Source of the DNA: Streptomyces canus
GTDB lineage: Bacteria; Actinomycetota; Actinomycetes; Streptomycetales; Streptomycetaceae
Direction: 5' to 3'
DNA length: 64,000 bases
Assembly: GCF_030816965.1 (NCBI RefSeq)
Contig: NZ_JAUSYQ010000002.1
Span: 6,314,001 to 6,378,000 of the forward strand
In this document: positions 34,658-42,179 of the stretch, one piece after another
How the letters are laid out: each line of letters starts with the position of its first letter
Position numbering within the stretch: the first letter of the stretch is position 1
Made by a program: the position numbers and the translations under genes
Notes under the pieces: generated by a model
The model's input: the letters and a program-made list of their open reading frames with translations, nothing else
Told to the model about the DNA's origin: nothing
Databases searched by the model: none

Positions 34658-35410
34658 CTAGGACTTCCTGCCGGGGTCTGGCATCACCTTCGTCATCCCC
34701 GGCAGGAAGTCCGTGAACAGTTCGTGCACCTCCCGTACGAGCGGCCTGAGGACCCGGAACCGGGCCAGCGACACGCCCCTCGCGGTGAGCCTGGCGCCGC
34801 GTTCGGCGAGCCGGTAGCTCCGCTCGCGGCCCTCCGTGCGGTCGAAGATCCAGTACAGGACGAGCCCCATCTGCGACAGCCACATCAACTCGGGGAGGAT
34901 GTCCCGGAGTTCCTCCGGCACCTTCGTCTTCGTCGCGCCCCGCAGCACCTCGCGGTGTACGGCGATCGCCTCCACGCGCGCGTGCTCCGACTCGGGCGAG
35001 AACGGGCTGAGCGGGCTGTCGGGATCGGCGGCGTTCTTGAAGAACTGCACCGCGAACTCGTGATACGGCTGCGCGATGTCCAGCCAGACCTTCAGCACGC
35101 CCGCGAGCCGCGCCTCCAGGTCGCTCTCCCGGGCCAGGACCTCCCGGACCGCCGCCTGGTGCTCGGCGGCGATCCGGTCGTAGAAGCCCTGGATCAGGTG
35201 CTCCTTGCCCGCGAAGTAGTAGTACGCGTTACCGACGGAGACCCCGGCCTCCTGGGCAATGGCCCGCATGGTCGTCTTGTCGTACCCCCGCTCCTGGAAC
35301 AGCCGCATCGCCGTCTCCAGGATCAGCGCGCGCGTCTGCTCGGACTTGCTCGTCTGCTCGGACTTGCTCGGGGTACTGCCCTCGTCGGGGCCGTCGTTGT
35401 TGGCAGGCAC
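34658..35410 (-). CDS. TetR-family transcriptional repressor
   Basis: This protein of about 250 residues has a DNA-binding domain near residues 23-70 (ILETAMRLFQERGYDKTTMRAIAQEAGVSVGNAYYYFAGKEHLI) and a long ligand-binding part. The N-terminal leader contains a duplicated SKSEQT-SKSEQT from an 18-bp tandem repeat. The GTG at 35408-35410 starts 11 bases after the DCC gene stop, so it is the last gene of the operon 36332 to 34658. The promoter of that operon carries two TTGAAC-N2-GTTCAA palindromes, so the protein very likely represses its own operon. Its ligand may relate to the redox or membrane proteins encoded upstream. Its 3' end doubles as a terminator. Confidence 0.9.
   Translation of the reverse strand: MPANNDGPDEGSTPSKSEQTSKSEQTRALILETAMRLFQERGYDKTTMRAIAQEAGVSVGNAYYYFAGKEHLIQGFYDRIAAEHQAAVREVLARESDLEARLAGVLKVWLDIAQPYHEFAVQFFKNAADPDSPLSPFSPESEHARVEAIAVHREVLRGATKTKVPEELRDILPELMWLSQMGLVLYWIFDRTEGRERSYRLAERGARLTARGVSLARFRVLRPLVREVHELFTDFLPGMTKVMPDPGRKS
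34661..34712. terminator. Bidirectional terminator embedded in the 3' end of the tetR gene
   Basis: A perfect 16-bp inverted repeat, GGACTTCCTGCCGGGG (34661-34676) with CCCCGGCAGGAAGTCC (34697-34712), has a 20-base loop and begins 8 bases after the MMPL stop. It lies almost wholly inside the coding sequence of the convergent TetR gene (its last codons, DFLPGM to DPGRKS). It can stop transcription from both sides. Confidence 0.75.
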
Positions 35411-35421
35411 GGAAAGAGAGC

Positions 35422-35940
35422 CTAACCAGTGGCGCGGCCGCCGCTGTCGCACCCCGGTGGGGTGTGGACCCAGCCCCTGCCGGGGTCGTACGCCCAGCCT
35501 TCGGAGCGGCGGTACGCGGGGCCGCCCCACTGACCGCCCTGCCACTGCGCGCCCCGCCATTTCGCGGCGGCGAGCACCGCGCCCTTCGCGAGGCGTGCCC
35601 CGGAGGGGGTGCTGAGCCGGTGAGCGAGCGGCCGGTGTTCACGCAGCGCCCACAGGGTCACGATCCAGGCGGCGGTGTCGCGGTAGACCTGTCCCGCGTC
35701 GCCGACGACGGTGATCTCCTCCAGGGTGGCGCGGTGATCGAGCCCGGGAAACCTCAGCCGGGCCTCCTGCGACCCGGCCGGCACCAACTCCAGCGGGACC
35801 AGCTGCGGCTGCCGTACGAGCCAGTCGCGCAGGAAGGCGCACAGGGAGCAGTCGGCGTCGTACAGGACGGTGAGCCGGCGGACGGGGGTGCGGTCCGCCG
35901 GGGCGCCCGCACCGCTCGTGGCACCTGTCGGCCCTGTCAT
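35422..35940 (-). CDS. DCC1-like thiol-disulfide oxidoreductase family protein (DUF393)
   Basis: This 172-residue protein has a short Gly/Ala/Pro leader and then the defining DCC motif in VLYDADCSLCAFLRDWLVRQ (CSLC), GSQEARLRFPGLD, and VYRDTAAWIVTLWALREHRPLAHRL. The family is a divergent thioredoxin-fold group of unknown substrate. The last 50 residues are rich in Trp/Gly/Arg (WRGAQWQGGQWGGPAYRRSEGW) and may be a binding tail. The ATG at 35938-35940 overlaps the stop of the upstream membrane protein by ATGA, and the TetR gene follows after 11 bases. Confidence 0.88.
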   Translation of the reverse strand: MTGPTGATSGAGAPADRTPVRRLTVLYDADCSLCAFLRDWLVRQPQLVPLELVPAGSQEARLRFPGLDHRATLEEITVVGDAGQVYRDTAAWIVTLWALREHRPLAHRLSTPSGARLAKGAVLAAAKWRGAQWQGGQWGGPAYRRSEGWAYDPGRGWVHTPPGCDSGGRATG

Positions 35941-36332
35941 GCCCGGACCCAGTCCTGCGGCGCGACCGGCGGCACCTGCTCCCGCTCCATGGCACCCCGC
36001 CTGCGGATCCGGTTGAGGACGTACACATTGGCCAGGTGCATCACGCCGAGCACCAGCAGCACCACGCCCAGCTTGGTCGACAGGGCCTCGAAGACGCCGC
36101 GCGTGTCCTCGATCGTCCCGTCGCCGCTGAGGTACAGCGCGACGAATCCGAGGTTCACGAGATAGAAGCCGACCACCAGGAGGTGGTTGACGGCCTCGGC
36201 GAGCTTCTCGTTCCCGCGCAGCACGTCGGCGAGGAAGATCCGTCCGTTCCTGCTGAGCGTGCGGGCCACCCAGACGGTCAGGGCAATGCTGACGACGAGG
36301 TAGATGACGTAGGCGACGACCGTGCGGTCCAT
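35937..36332 (-). CDS. Small integral membrane protein, unknown function
   Basis: This 131-residue protein has three hydrophobic segments (VVAYVIYLVVSIALTVWVA, LLVVGFYLVNLGFVALYL, KLGVVLLVLGVMHLANVYVLNRI) and a conserved NGRIFLADVLRGNEKLAEAVNHL stretch between the first two. No named domain is recognised. It is the first gene of a three-gene operon with the DCC protein and a TetR repressor, directly behind a readable promoter with two operators. Its association with a DCC protein suggests it could be the membrane partner of a thiol-redox activity, but that is inference from position. Confidence 0.8.
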   Translation of the reverse strand: MDRTVVAYVIYLVVSIALTVWVARTLSRNGRIFLADVLRGNEKLAEAVNHLLVVGFYLVNLGFVALYLSGDGTIEDTRGVFEALSTKLGVVLLVLGVMHLANVYVLNRIRRRGAMEREQVPPVAPQDWVRA

Positions 36333-36346
36333 GCGCCTCCCCCTTC

Positions 36347-36405
36347 TTGAACGCGTTCAAAACGCTGACGGGAGAGACTCTAGCCCTGTTTTTGAACGTG
36401 TTCAA
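36347..36405 (-). promoter_or_regulatory. Promoter with two TetR-type palindromic operators
   Basis: On the minus strand -35 TTGAAC (36400-36405), a 17-bp spacer and -10 TAGAGT (36377-36382) form a good vegetative promoter. A 14-bp palindrome TTGAACGTGTTCAA (36392-36405, plus strand) covers the -35 box, and a second, perfect TTGAACGCGTTCAA (36347-36360) lies just downstream of the expected start site. Centres are 45 bp apart. The third gene of the operon encodes a TetR protein, so these are its probable operators. Confidence 0.8.
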
Positions 36406-36449
36406 CTCGCTTGCGGAGAGGCCTGCGTCACGTGTGGGTCCGTGATCCC

Positions 36450-36860
36450 TCAGGCGCGCCGGCCGAGTTCCGGACGCTTGGTGTAGTCGGTGAACCCGAG
36501 GACGTTCCCCCAGGGGTCGGCGACCTCGACGGTCCAGCCGGTGACCACGGAGAAGGGCTCGTCGAGCAGTTCGAGGCCGGCCGCACGCAGCTCCCGGGCG
36601 GCGGTCCTGGCGTCCGGCACCTCCAGCCACACGCGCGTGGCGGGCCACGGCGGCGGCCGGTGCCCGAGTGCCTCCTCCTGTCGGAGCAGGATCCCGGGCG
36701 TCTCGCCGCCCACCTTCAGCAGTGCGATCCCGGCTTCGTCGAGTCGGAAGCCCACCGTGAAGCCCGCGCGCTCGTAGAAGGAGAGGGCCTCGCCGAGGTT
36801 CCCGACGGGCAGCAGCACGTTGTCGAAACCGAGCAGTTCGTAGGACTGGTCATCTGACAT
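36450..36860 (-). CDS. VOC (glyoxalase/bleomycin-resistance/dioxygenase) superfamily protein
   Basis: This 136-residue protein has two beta-alpha-beta-beta-beta modules: LGFDNVLLPVGNLGEALSFYERAGFTVGFRLDEAGIALLKVG and RVWLEVPDARTAARELRAAGLELLDEPFSVVTGWTVEVADPWGNVLGFTDY. The second ends with the PWGNVLGFTD strand that carries a metal-site-type position. Possible roles are lyase, dioxygenase or antibiotic sequestration. The ATG at 36858-36860 lies within an imperfect inverted repeat TCTGAC-ATGTC-GTCAGA (36854-36870), which could be an operator. It stands alone, divergent from the TM2-domain gene. Confidence 0.85.
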   Translation of the reverse strand: MSDDQSYELLGFDNVLLPVGNLGEALSFYERAGFTVGFRLDEAGIALLKVGGETPGILLRQEEALGHRPPPWPATRVWLEVPDARTAARELRAAGLELLDEPFSVVTGWTVEVADPWGNVLGFTDYTKRPELGRRA

Positions 36861-36985
36861 GTCGTCAGATTAAGCCGGGGGCGACGGAACGGGCTTCTGC
36901 GACGCGGTGTCCGTCGGGCATGATGACCGGGCGCATTGTCGTCTTTTCGCGGGTCCTCCCGCTTCGGTCCCCAGGAGCAGCACCC

Positions 36986-37462
36986 TTGAGTGAACAGCAG
37001 GGTCACGAACAGCAGGACCCCAAGCACGACCCCGAGCCGGGTCCCCCACCGGGGTACCAGCAGCCCGGTCCCCAGCCGGGGTACCAGCAGCAGGGCCCCC
37101 AGCCCGGGTACCAGCAGCAGGGCCCCCAGCCGGGGTACCCGCCGCCGGGCTACCCGCCTCCCGGGTTCCCGCCGCCGGGCTACTACCCGCCCCCGGGGAC
37201 GTACACGGGAGACCCCAACGCCCCCTACGGCTACGACCCGTACGGACGGCCCTACTCCGACAAGTCGAAGGTCATCGCGGGCATCCTCCAGCTCACCCTC
37301 GGAGGCTTCGGCGTAGGACGCTTCTACCTGGGCAACGTCGGGATGGGACTCGCCCAGCTCTTCACCTGCGGCGGCCTGGGCATCTGGTCGCTGGTCGACG
37401 GCATCCTCCTGCTCACCGGGAACGACCACACCGATGAACACGGCCGGATCCTCCGGAGCTAG
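36986..37462 (+). CDS. TM2-domain membrane protein with Pro/Gly/Gln/Tyr-rich cytoplasmic tail
   Basis: This protein of about 158 residues has an N-terminal half with low-complexity repeats (PGYQQQGPQ repeated three times, then PPPGYPPPGFPPPGYY), followed by a TM2 domain (KVIAGILQLTLGGFGVGRFYLGNVGMGLAQLF, CGGLGIWSLVDGILLL). A TTG at 36986-36988 was chosen as start because AGGAG precedes it by 8 bases; a longer frame from an ATG at 36920 lacks a ribosome site. Function unknown; such tails are common in Streptomyces membrane proteins. Its 3' end overlaps the next gene by 29 bases. Confidence 0.82.
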   Translation: MSEQQGHEQQDPKHDPEPGPPPGYQQPGPQPGYQQQGPQPGYQQQGPQPGYPPPGYPPPGFPPPGYYPPPGTYTGDPNAPYGYDPYGRPYSDKSKVIAGILQLTLGGFGVGRFYLGNVGMGLAQLFTCGGLGIWSLVDGILLLTGNDHTDEHGRILRS

Positions 37463-37880
37463 GGCGCGGGGGACCGAGCCCTCGGTCTCCCCGTGGCGCT
37501 CTCCGCTCCGCCACCCCGCGGCGGCACCCTCGGCGGTGCTCGCCGTGGGAGCCGCCGGTGCCGTGTACCTCTACCGCACCGACCCGCACGACCCCGGCCA
37601 CCTCCTGCCGCAGTGCCCGTTCCGCATGCTCACCGGCCTGCTCTGCCCGGCCTGCGGCGGCACCCGCATGGTGTACGACCTGATGCACGGCCACTTCACC
37701 GAAGCGTGGCTGGACAACCGGGCTCTGCTGCTCGCCTCGCCGTACGCCCTGACCCTGCTGGGCCGTTGGGCGTGGGAGGGCCTGCGCGGCCGCCGCTGGC
37801 GCCCCACGCTGAGCCCCCGGGCGCAGGTGGTCGTCCTCGCGGTGGCCGTGACGTGGACGGTGGTCCGCAACATCGTGTGA
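37434..37880 (+). CDS. DUF2752-domain membrane protein
   Basis: This 148-residue protein has the DUF2752 core: PHDPGHLLPQCPFRMLTGLLCPACGGTRMVYDLMHGHFTEAWLDN. This gives the invariant CPxCGxTR motif between helices, with a flanking helix near AVLAVGAAGAVYLY and two after (LLLASPYALTLLG, VVVLAVAVTWTVV). The family is of unknown function and is often found beside TM2 proteins, as here: the ATG at 37434 lies inside the 3' end of the TM2 gene, so the two are translationally coupled. Confidence 0.85.
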   Translation: MNTAGSSGARARGTEPSVSPWRSPLRHPAAAPSAVLAVGAAGAVYLYRTDPHDPGHLLPQCPFRMLTGLLCPACGGTRMVYDLMHGHFTEAWLDNRALLLASPYALTLLGRWAWEGLRGRRWRPTLSPRAQVVVLAVAVTWTVVRNIV

Positions 37881-37930
37881 CCCACTCCGAGCGGGGCCCG
37901 TTGTCAGTGGTGCCTCGTACTGTCTTCGGT

Positions 37931-38323
37931 ATGGGAATCGTGATGTTCGTCGACGAGACGACGAGCGGGAGCCGTAGCGACGGCTGGGGTCTGGAGATCG
38001 CCGAGGAGCGGCTCGCCGTGCGCGAGTTGATCCGCCGCCGGGTCTTCCAGGAGGTCGCCGAGTACAACGCGCGCACGCCTGCCGTCTTCCAGGGCCTGGT
38101 CCAGCCCGAGGACACCGAACGCGTGCTGAACGGCTACGCGTTGCGCACCCCCCGACGCATAGACCCCGAGGCCCAGACCGAGCTCGCCCTCAGGGCCTTC
38201 GCGGGCAACGGCTTCCTGGTCCTGGTCGGCGACCGTCAGGTGACCGAGCTCGACGAGGAGATCGACCTCGTGCTCGGCACCGAGGTCACGTTCCTCAAGC
38301 TCGTCCCGCTGGTGGGTGGCTGA
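37931..38323 (+). CDS. Small conserved protein encoded directly upstream of a DUF4132 gene
   Basis: This 130-residue soluble, acidic protein starts MGIVMFVDETTSGSRSDGWGLEIAEERLAVRELIRRRVFQEVAEYNA and ends with a beta-rich FLVLVGDRQVTELDEEIDLVLGTEVTFLKLVPLVGG. No named family was recognised. The ATG at 37931 follows a weak upstream purine stretch and the frame is open further upstream in another gene's shadow. Its stop is 2 bases before the ATG of the 820-residue DUF4132 protein, so the two form an operon and may act together. The C-terminal strand-rich part resembles a ubiquitin-like or MoaD-like fold only in a general way. Confidence 0.75.
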   Translation: MGIVMFVDETTSGSRSDGWGLEIAEERLAVRELIRRRVFQEVAEYNARTPAVFQGLVQPEDTERVLNGYALRTPRRIDPEAQTELALRAFAGNGFLVLVGDRQVTELDEEIDLVLGTEVTFLKLVPLVGG

Positions 38324-38325
38324 CC

Positions 38326-40788
38326 ATGGGCGAGATCCAGAAGTACAAGGACCTGATCCGGCAGCGAGCCGCCGACGGCGACCTGGAGGAGCTCGCCACC
38401 GACCTGCTCAAGGCCGCGGTCGCCAACAACGGCAACTGGACCGGCCTGTGGGAGGGCGTGCTGGCCCGCCTGCTCGAACTGCCGCCGGACGCGCGGTCGC
38501 GGGTCGCCGACGGCCTCGTGACGCAGTACCACTCGGAACAGGCGGGCCCGAACGCTCGGCAGAGCGCGTTGATCCTGCTGGGCATCGTCTCCCGCGACCT
38601 GCCGCCCCACGACCGCCTGACCGCGGAGCGTCTGTCCCTGCTCGACGAGATCTCCCGGCAGCACTCCTTCTGGTGGGGCGCCCGCTACGAGAACCTCATC
38701 GAGGCCGAGCTGGCCGCGGGCCGCCCGGTCGCGCCCGCTGTCGTCGCCACCGTCCGGCGTTCCGCCCTGCACGCCTACCACAACGACGACCTGCCCAGGA
38801 CGGCGAAGAAGCTGACCGAGCCGCCTCTCAACGTAGGTGAGGAGTGGGCCGAGGAAGCCCTGCGGGAGACCGGCCCCGCCTGGCTGCAACTACTGACCCA
38901 CATGCTGACCGCCACCGCGGCCAAGCCCTCCGCCAAGTGGGACAAGCAGGCCGCCGCTCTGGCGGACGCGCTCGGTTCCGACCGCGTCCGCGAGGCGGTG
39001 ATCCGCTGGCTCGCCCTGGTCGGCCACCCCCGCACCTTCGAGCTGGAACGCGGGCGGTACGAACCCGACGTCAACAGCGCTTACGACCCCTACAACGCGA
39101 ACGCCCTCCGCGGCCTCGCCTGGCTCCTCTCCCTCCTCCCGGCGCACCCCGACACCGCCCGCACCCTCGGCGTCCTCGTCGAGAGCTCCCTCAAGAAGGT
39201 CGCCGGCCTCGGCCCGCGCAACCCGAAGGTCGCCAACGCCGGTGTCAACGCCCTCGCCCGCATCGACAGCGAGGCGGCCCTCGCCGAACTGGCCCGCCTG
39301 GCCACCCGGGTGACGTACAAGAACACCGCAAAGCTGCTCGACGCTGCCCTGGAGGCACGCGCCGTCGCCCTGGGCCTCAGCCGCGAGGAGATCGAGGAAC
39401 TGGCCGTACCGGCGTACGGCCTGACCGAGGTCGGACGCGCGGAGCACCGGCTCGGCGAAGCCACCGCCGTCCTCGAAGTGCGGGGCACCAAGGCCGTGTT
39501 GACCTGGCACAACGCGAGCGGCAAGCCGGTGAAGACCGTGCCCGCCGCCGTACGACGGGACCACGCGGAGGAGCTGAAGGAGCTCAAGGCGGCCGTCAAG
39601 GACATCGACAAGATGCTCTCGGCCCAGAGCGAGCGCCTGGACCGCCAGTTCCTGGCCGACCGCACCTGGTCCTACGCCACCTGGCGCGAGCGCTACCTGG
39701 ACCACCCGCTGGTCGGCACCCTGGCCCGCCGCCTCCTGTGGACGGTGGACGGCACGACGGTCGGCCACGCCGAGGGCTCCCTGCGCACGCTCGCGGACGA
39801 ACCGCTCACCGAAGGCACCGAGGTCCGCCTCTGGCACCCGGTGGATCACGCCCCCGCCGAGATCGTCGCCTGGCGCGACTGGCTGGAACGCCACCAGATC
39901 ACCCAGCCCTTCAAGCAGGCCCACCGAGAGGTCTACCTGCTCACGGACGCGGAGCGCACCACCGGCACCTACTCCAACCGCTTCGCGGCCCACGTCCTGC
40001 GCCAGCACCAGTTCCACTCCCTGGCGGCGGCCCGGGGCTGGCGCAACAGACTCCGCCTGGCCGTCGACGACGAGGCCCCGCCGCCCAGCCGGGACCTCCC
40101 GCGCTGGGGCCTGAGAGCCGAGTACTGGATCGAGGGCGACGGCGGCGAGGACTACTCGGACATCACCGACTCCGGCACCTTCCTGCGCCTGCGCACCGAC
40201 CAGGTCCGCTTCTACCCGATCGACGCCCCGGAGAACTGGGCGCACTGCGCGGGAGGCGAGTACCGCATGTGGCTGCGCGACGGCGCGGACCCGGTGGACC
40301 CGCTGCCCCTGGCGGAGATCCCGCCCCTGGTCCTGTCCGAAGTCCTGCGCGACGTGGACCTGTTCGTCGGCGTGGCCAGCATCGGCAACGACCCCACCTG
40401 GCAGGACGGCGGCGCCGACGGCCGTTTCCGTGAGTACTGGACGTCGTACGGCTTCGGAGAGCTCAACCAGAGCGCCGAGACCCGCCGTCTCCTCCTGGAC
40501 CGCCTGATCCCGAGGCTCGCGATAGCCGACCGCTGCACCCTGGAGGGCCGCTTCCTCCACGTCAAGGGCGACCGCCACACGTACAAGATCCACCTCGGCT
40601 CGGGCAACATCCTCCGCACCCCGAACGACCAGTATCTGTGCATCGTCCCGAAGTCCAACCCGTCCGCCCCGCAGGCCGGTTACCTCCCCTACGAGGGCGA
40701 CCGCATGCTCGCGGTCATCCTCAGCAAGGCAATGATGCTGGCGGACGACAGGAAGATCACCGACCCGACGATCCTGAGCCAGCTGTGA
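38326..40788 (+). CDS. DUF4132-domain protein (MolR/YehI-like)
   Basis: This 820-residue soluble protein has an N-terminal helical-repeat region (about residues 1-400, HEAT-like, e.g. SALILLGIVSRDLPP, NALARIDSEAALAELARLATRV). A DUF4132 core follows at about residues 500-640 (HPVDHAPAEIVAWRDWLERHQITQPFKQAHREVYLL, YSNRFAAHVLRQHQFHSLAAARGW), and then a mixed alpha/beta end (LFVGVASIGNDPTWQDGG, GRFLHVKGDRHTYKIHLGSGNILR). E. coli members are YehI and MolR, with uncertain functions; in other genomes this family sits with AAA+ ATPases or WGR proteins. Here no such gene is adjacent, only the small upstream protein. It ends close to a convergent protease gene. Confidence 0.85.
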   Translation: MGEIQKYKDLIRQRAADGDLEELATDLLKAAVANNGNWTGLWEGVLARLLELPPDARSRVADGLVTQYHSEQAGPNARQSALILLGIVSRDLPPHDRLTAERLSLLDEISRQHSFWWGARYENLIEAELAAGRPVAPAVVATVRRSALHAYHNDDLPRTAKKLTEPPLNVGEEWAEEALRETGPAWLQLLTHMLTATAAKPSAKWDKQAAALADALGSDRVREAVIRWLALVGHPRTFELERGRYEPDVNSAYDPYNANALRGLAWLLSLLPAHPDTARTLGVLVESSLKKVAGLGPRNPKVANAGVNALARIDSEAALAELARLATRVTYKNTAKLLDAALEARAVALGLSREEIEELAVPAYGLTEVGRAEHRLGEATAVLEVRGTKAVLTWHNASGKPVKTVPAAVRRDHAEELKELKAAVKDIDKMLSAQSERLDRQFLADRTWSYATWRERYLDHPLVGTLARRLLWTVDGTTVGHAEGSLRTLADEPLTEGTEVRLWHPVDHAPAEIVAWRDWLERHQITQPFKQAHREVYLLTDAERTTGTYSNRFAAHVLRQHQFHSLAAARGWRNRLRLAVDDEAPPPSRDLPRWGLRAEYWIEGDGGEDYSDITDSGTFLRLRTDQVRFYPIDAPENWAHCAGGEYRMWLRDGADPVDPLPLAEIPPLVLSEVLRDVDLFVGVASIGNDPTWQDGGADGRFREYWTSYGFGELNQSAETRRLLLDRLIPRLAIADRCTLEGRFLHVKGDRHTYKIHLGSGNILRTPNDQYLCIVPKSNPSAPQAGYLPYEGDRMLAVILSKAMMLADDRKITDPTILSQL

Positions 40789-40809
40789 CCGACCCGACGC
40801 GACAGGCCG

Positions 40810-42084
40810 TCACAGATCTCCGTAACCGTCCCTGACGACGTCACGGGCCAGCGTCGCGCGTACGTCCGCCAGCTCACCGGCGATGCGCTCGGCCCGGACG
40901 GAGTCCGCCGTCACCGCGGCGGGCACCGGCGTACCGTCCAGCAGGAGCCGGCGGCGCAGGTGGGTCGGCGGGTGGCTCGCGTCGACGCTGTGGCCGCGCA
41001 GTGCCCCGACGCGGCGCCGGCGTTCGCACTCGGACTCCGGGACGGAGTCCAGATGGGCGACGAGCGCCTCCCACAAGCCGTCGGCGTTCTGCTCGCCGCC
41101 CCGGCCCGTCCGGCGCAGCCGACGGCTGTTGGTCTCGCGCTGCAGGGTGGTGGCGATCGAGTCGGTGACCATGAGGCGGTCCATCAGACCGACCGCTCCC
41201 TCGGTGGACCCGGTGCGGGCCGCCGCCCCGTCGGCCAGGTACTCACCGCGCTGGGAGGCCCGCGCGGTCAGCAGGTCGAGCAGCGCCATGACGGCGGTGA
41301 CCAGAAGGCGGAGCGGGACGCAGGCCAGATTGGTGACGGCCTGGACCACGTTCGGGTTGGGCATCGGCCGGACGTAGTAGAGCCACGTGCTCAGCGATCT
41401 GCAGGCGGTTCCCACGACCATGCCGTGCCGGGTGTCGCCGTGGGTGAAGTGGCCGAGCTCGTGGCCCAGGAGAGCGATCCGCTGCTGGGGGCTCAGCACC
41501 TCCCACAGCGGCAGCCCCAGTGTCAGGAGCCTGCGCCGCAGCCCGAGATGGGTCACACTCGCGTTGGCCTCGACGTCGACGACGACGGCGTCCACGCTCC
41601 TGGTGCCCAGGACGGCGGCGACCTCGTCGACGAGCGCGTACAGTTCGGGCGCTTCGTCCCGCAGCAGGACACGGTCGTCGTCGGACAGCCGGTTGAGCCG
41701 CGGTCGGAGCGACCAGGCCAGCGCGAGGAAGAACAGCCCGAACACCATGCCGAGTCCGCCCCAGCCGGCGATCAGGCCCCACACGCCGACCGCGGCCAGG
41801 ATGCAGGTCAGCCCGTGCACGGTGAGCGCGATCGCGTAGGCGAACAGCCCTGACACACTGCGCCCGCCGCTGTTCCCGGCCCGCAGTTCCGTGAACAGAA
41901 GTTCGCCGTAGTGCTGCGCGATCCTGCGGCGCACTGCCGCCGGCCCGCGCTTCTCCTCACCGGGCCCCTGCGGGTCCACGTTCCACTCGCAGGCGGCACA
42001 CCACGTGGTGAACCGTCTGTCCGTACGGATCTCCACCCCGCACTGCGGGCACGACGACACGATCTCTTCTTCAGCGGTACGCAC
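40810..42084 (-). CDS. M48-family metallopeptidase with N-terminal zinc ribbon
   Basis: This 424-residue protein has an N-terminal zinc ribbon (C12-x2-C15 ... C29-x2-C32), two hydrophobic helices near residues 80-125, and an M48 catalytic domain with HELGH at 208-212 (IALLGHELGHFTHGDTRHG) and a third-ligand Glu in RGEYLADGAAAR. A further hydrophobic region precedes it (VPLRLLVTAVMALLDLL). HtpX-like M48 proteases cleave membrane or misfolded proteins with the active site in the cytoplasm. The zinc ribbon is an added module that could mediate protein or nucleic-acid contacts. The GTG at 42082-42084 follows a GAGGGGG site. Confidence 0.88.
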   Translation of the reverse strand: MRTAEEEIVSSCPQCGVEIRTDRRFTTWCAACEWNVDPQGPGEEKRGPAAVRRRIAQHYGELLFTELRAGNSGGRSVSGLFAYAIALTVHGLTCILAAVGVWGLIAGWGGLGMVFGLFFLALAWSLRPRLNRLSDDDRVLLRDEAPELYALVDEVAAVLGTRSVDAVVVDVEANASVTHLGLRRRLLTLGLPLWEVLSPQQRIALLGHELGHFTHGDTRHGMVVGTACRSLSTWLYYVRPMPNPNVVQAVTNLACVPLRLLVTAVMALLDLLTARASQRGEYLADGAAARTGSTEGAVGLMDRLMVTDSIATTLQRETNSRRLRRTGRGGEQNADGLWEALVAHLDSVPESECERRRRVGALRGHSVDASHPPTHLRRRLLLDGTPVPAAVTADSVRAERIAGELADVRATLARDVVRDGYGDL

Positions 42085-42179
42085 CGCTGCCCCCTCGCCC
42101 CCGAGGCCCCTCCCGGAGGCCGCTCAGCTCATCACCGGCGAAGTGGATCACGCCCGGCAGGCCGGGTGCAATCCCGGTG

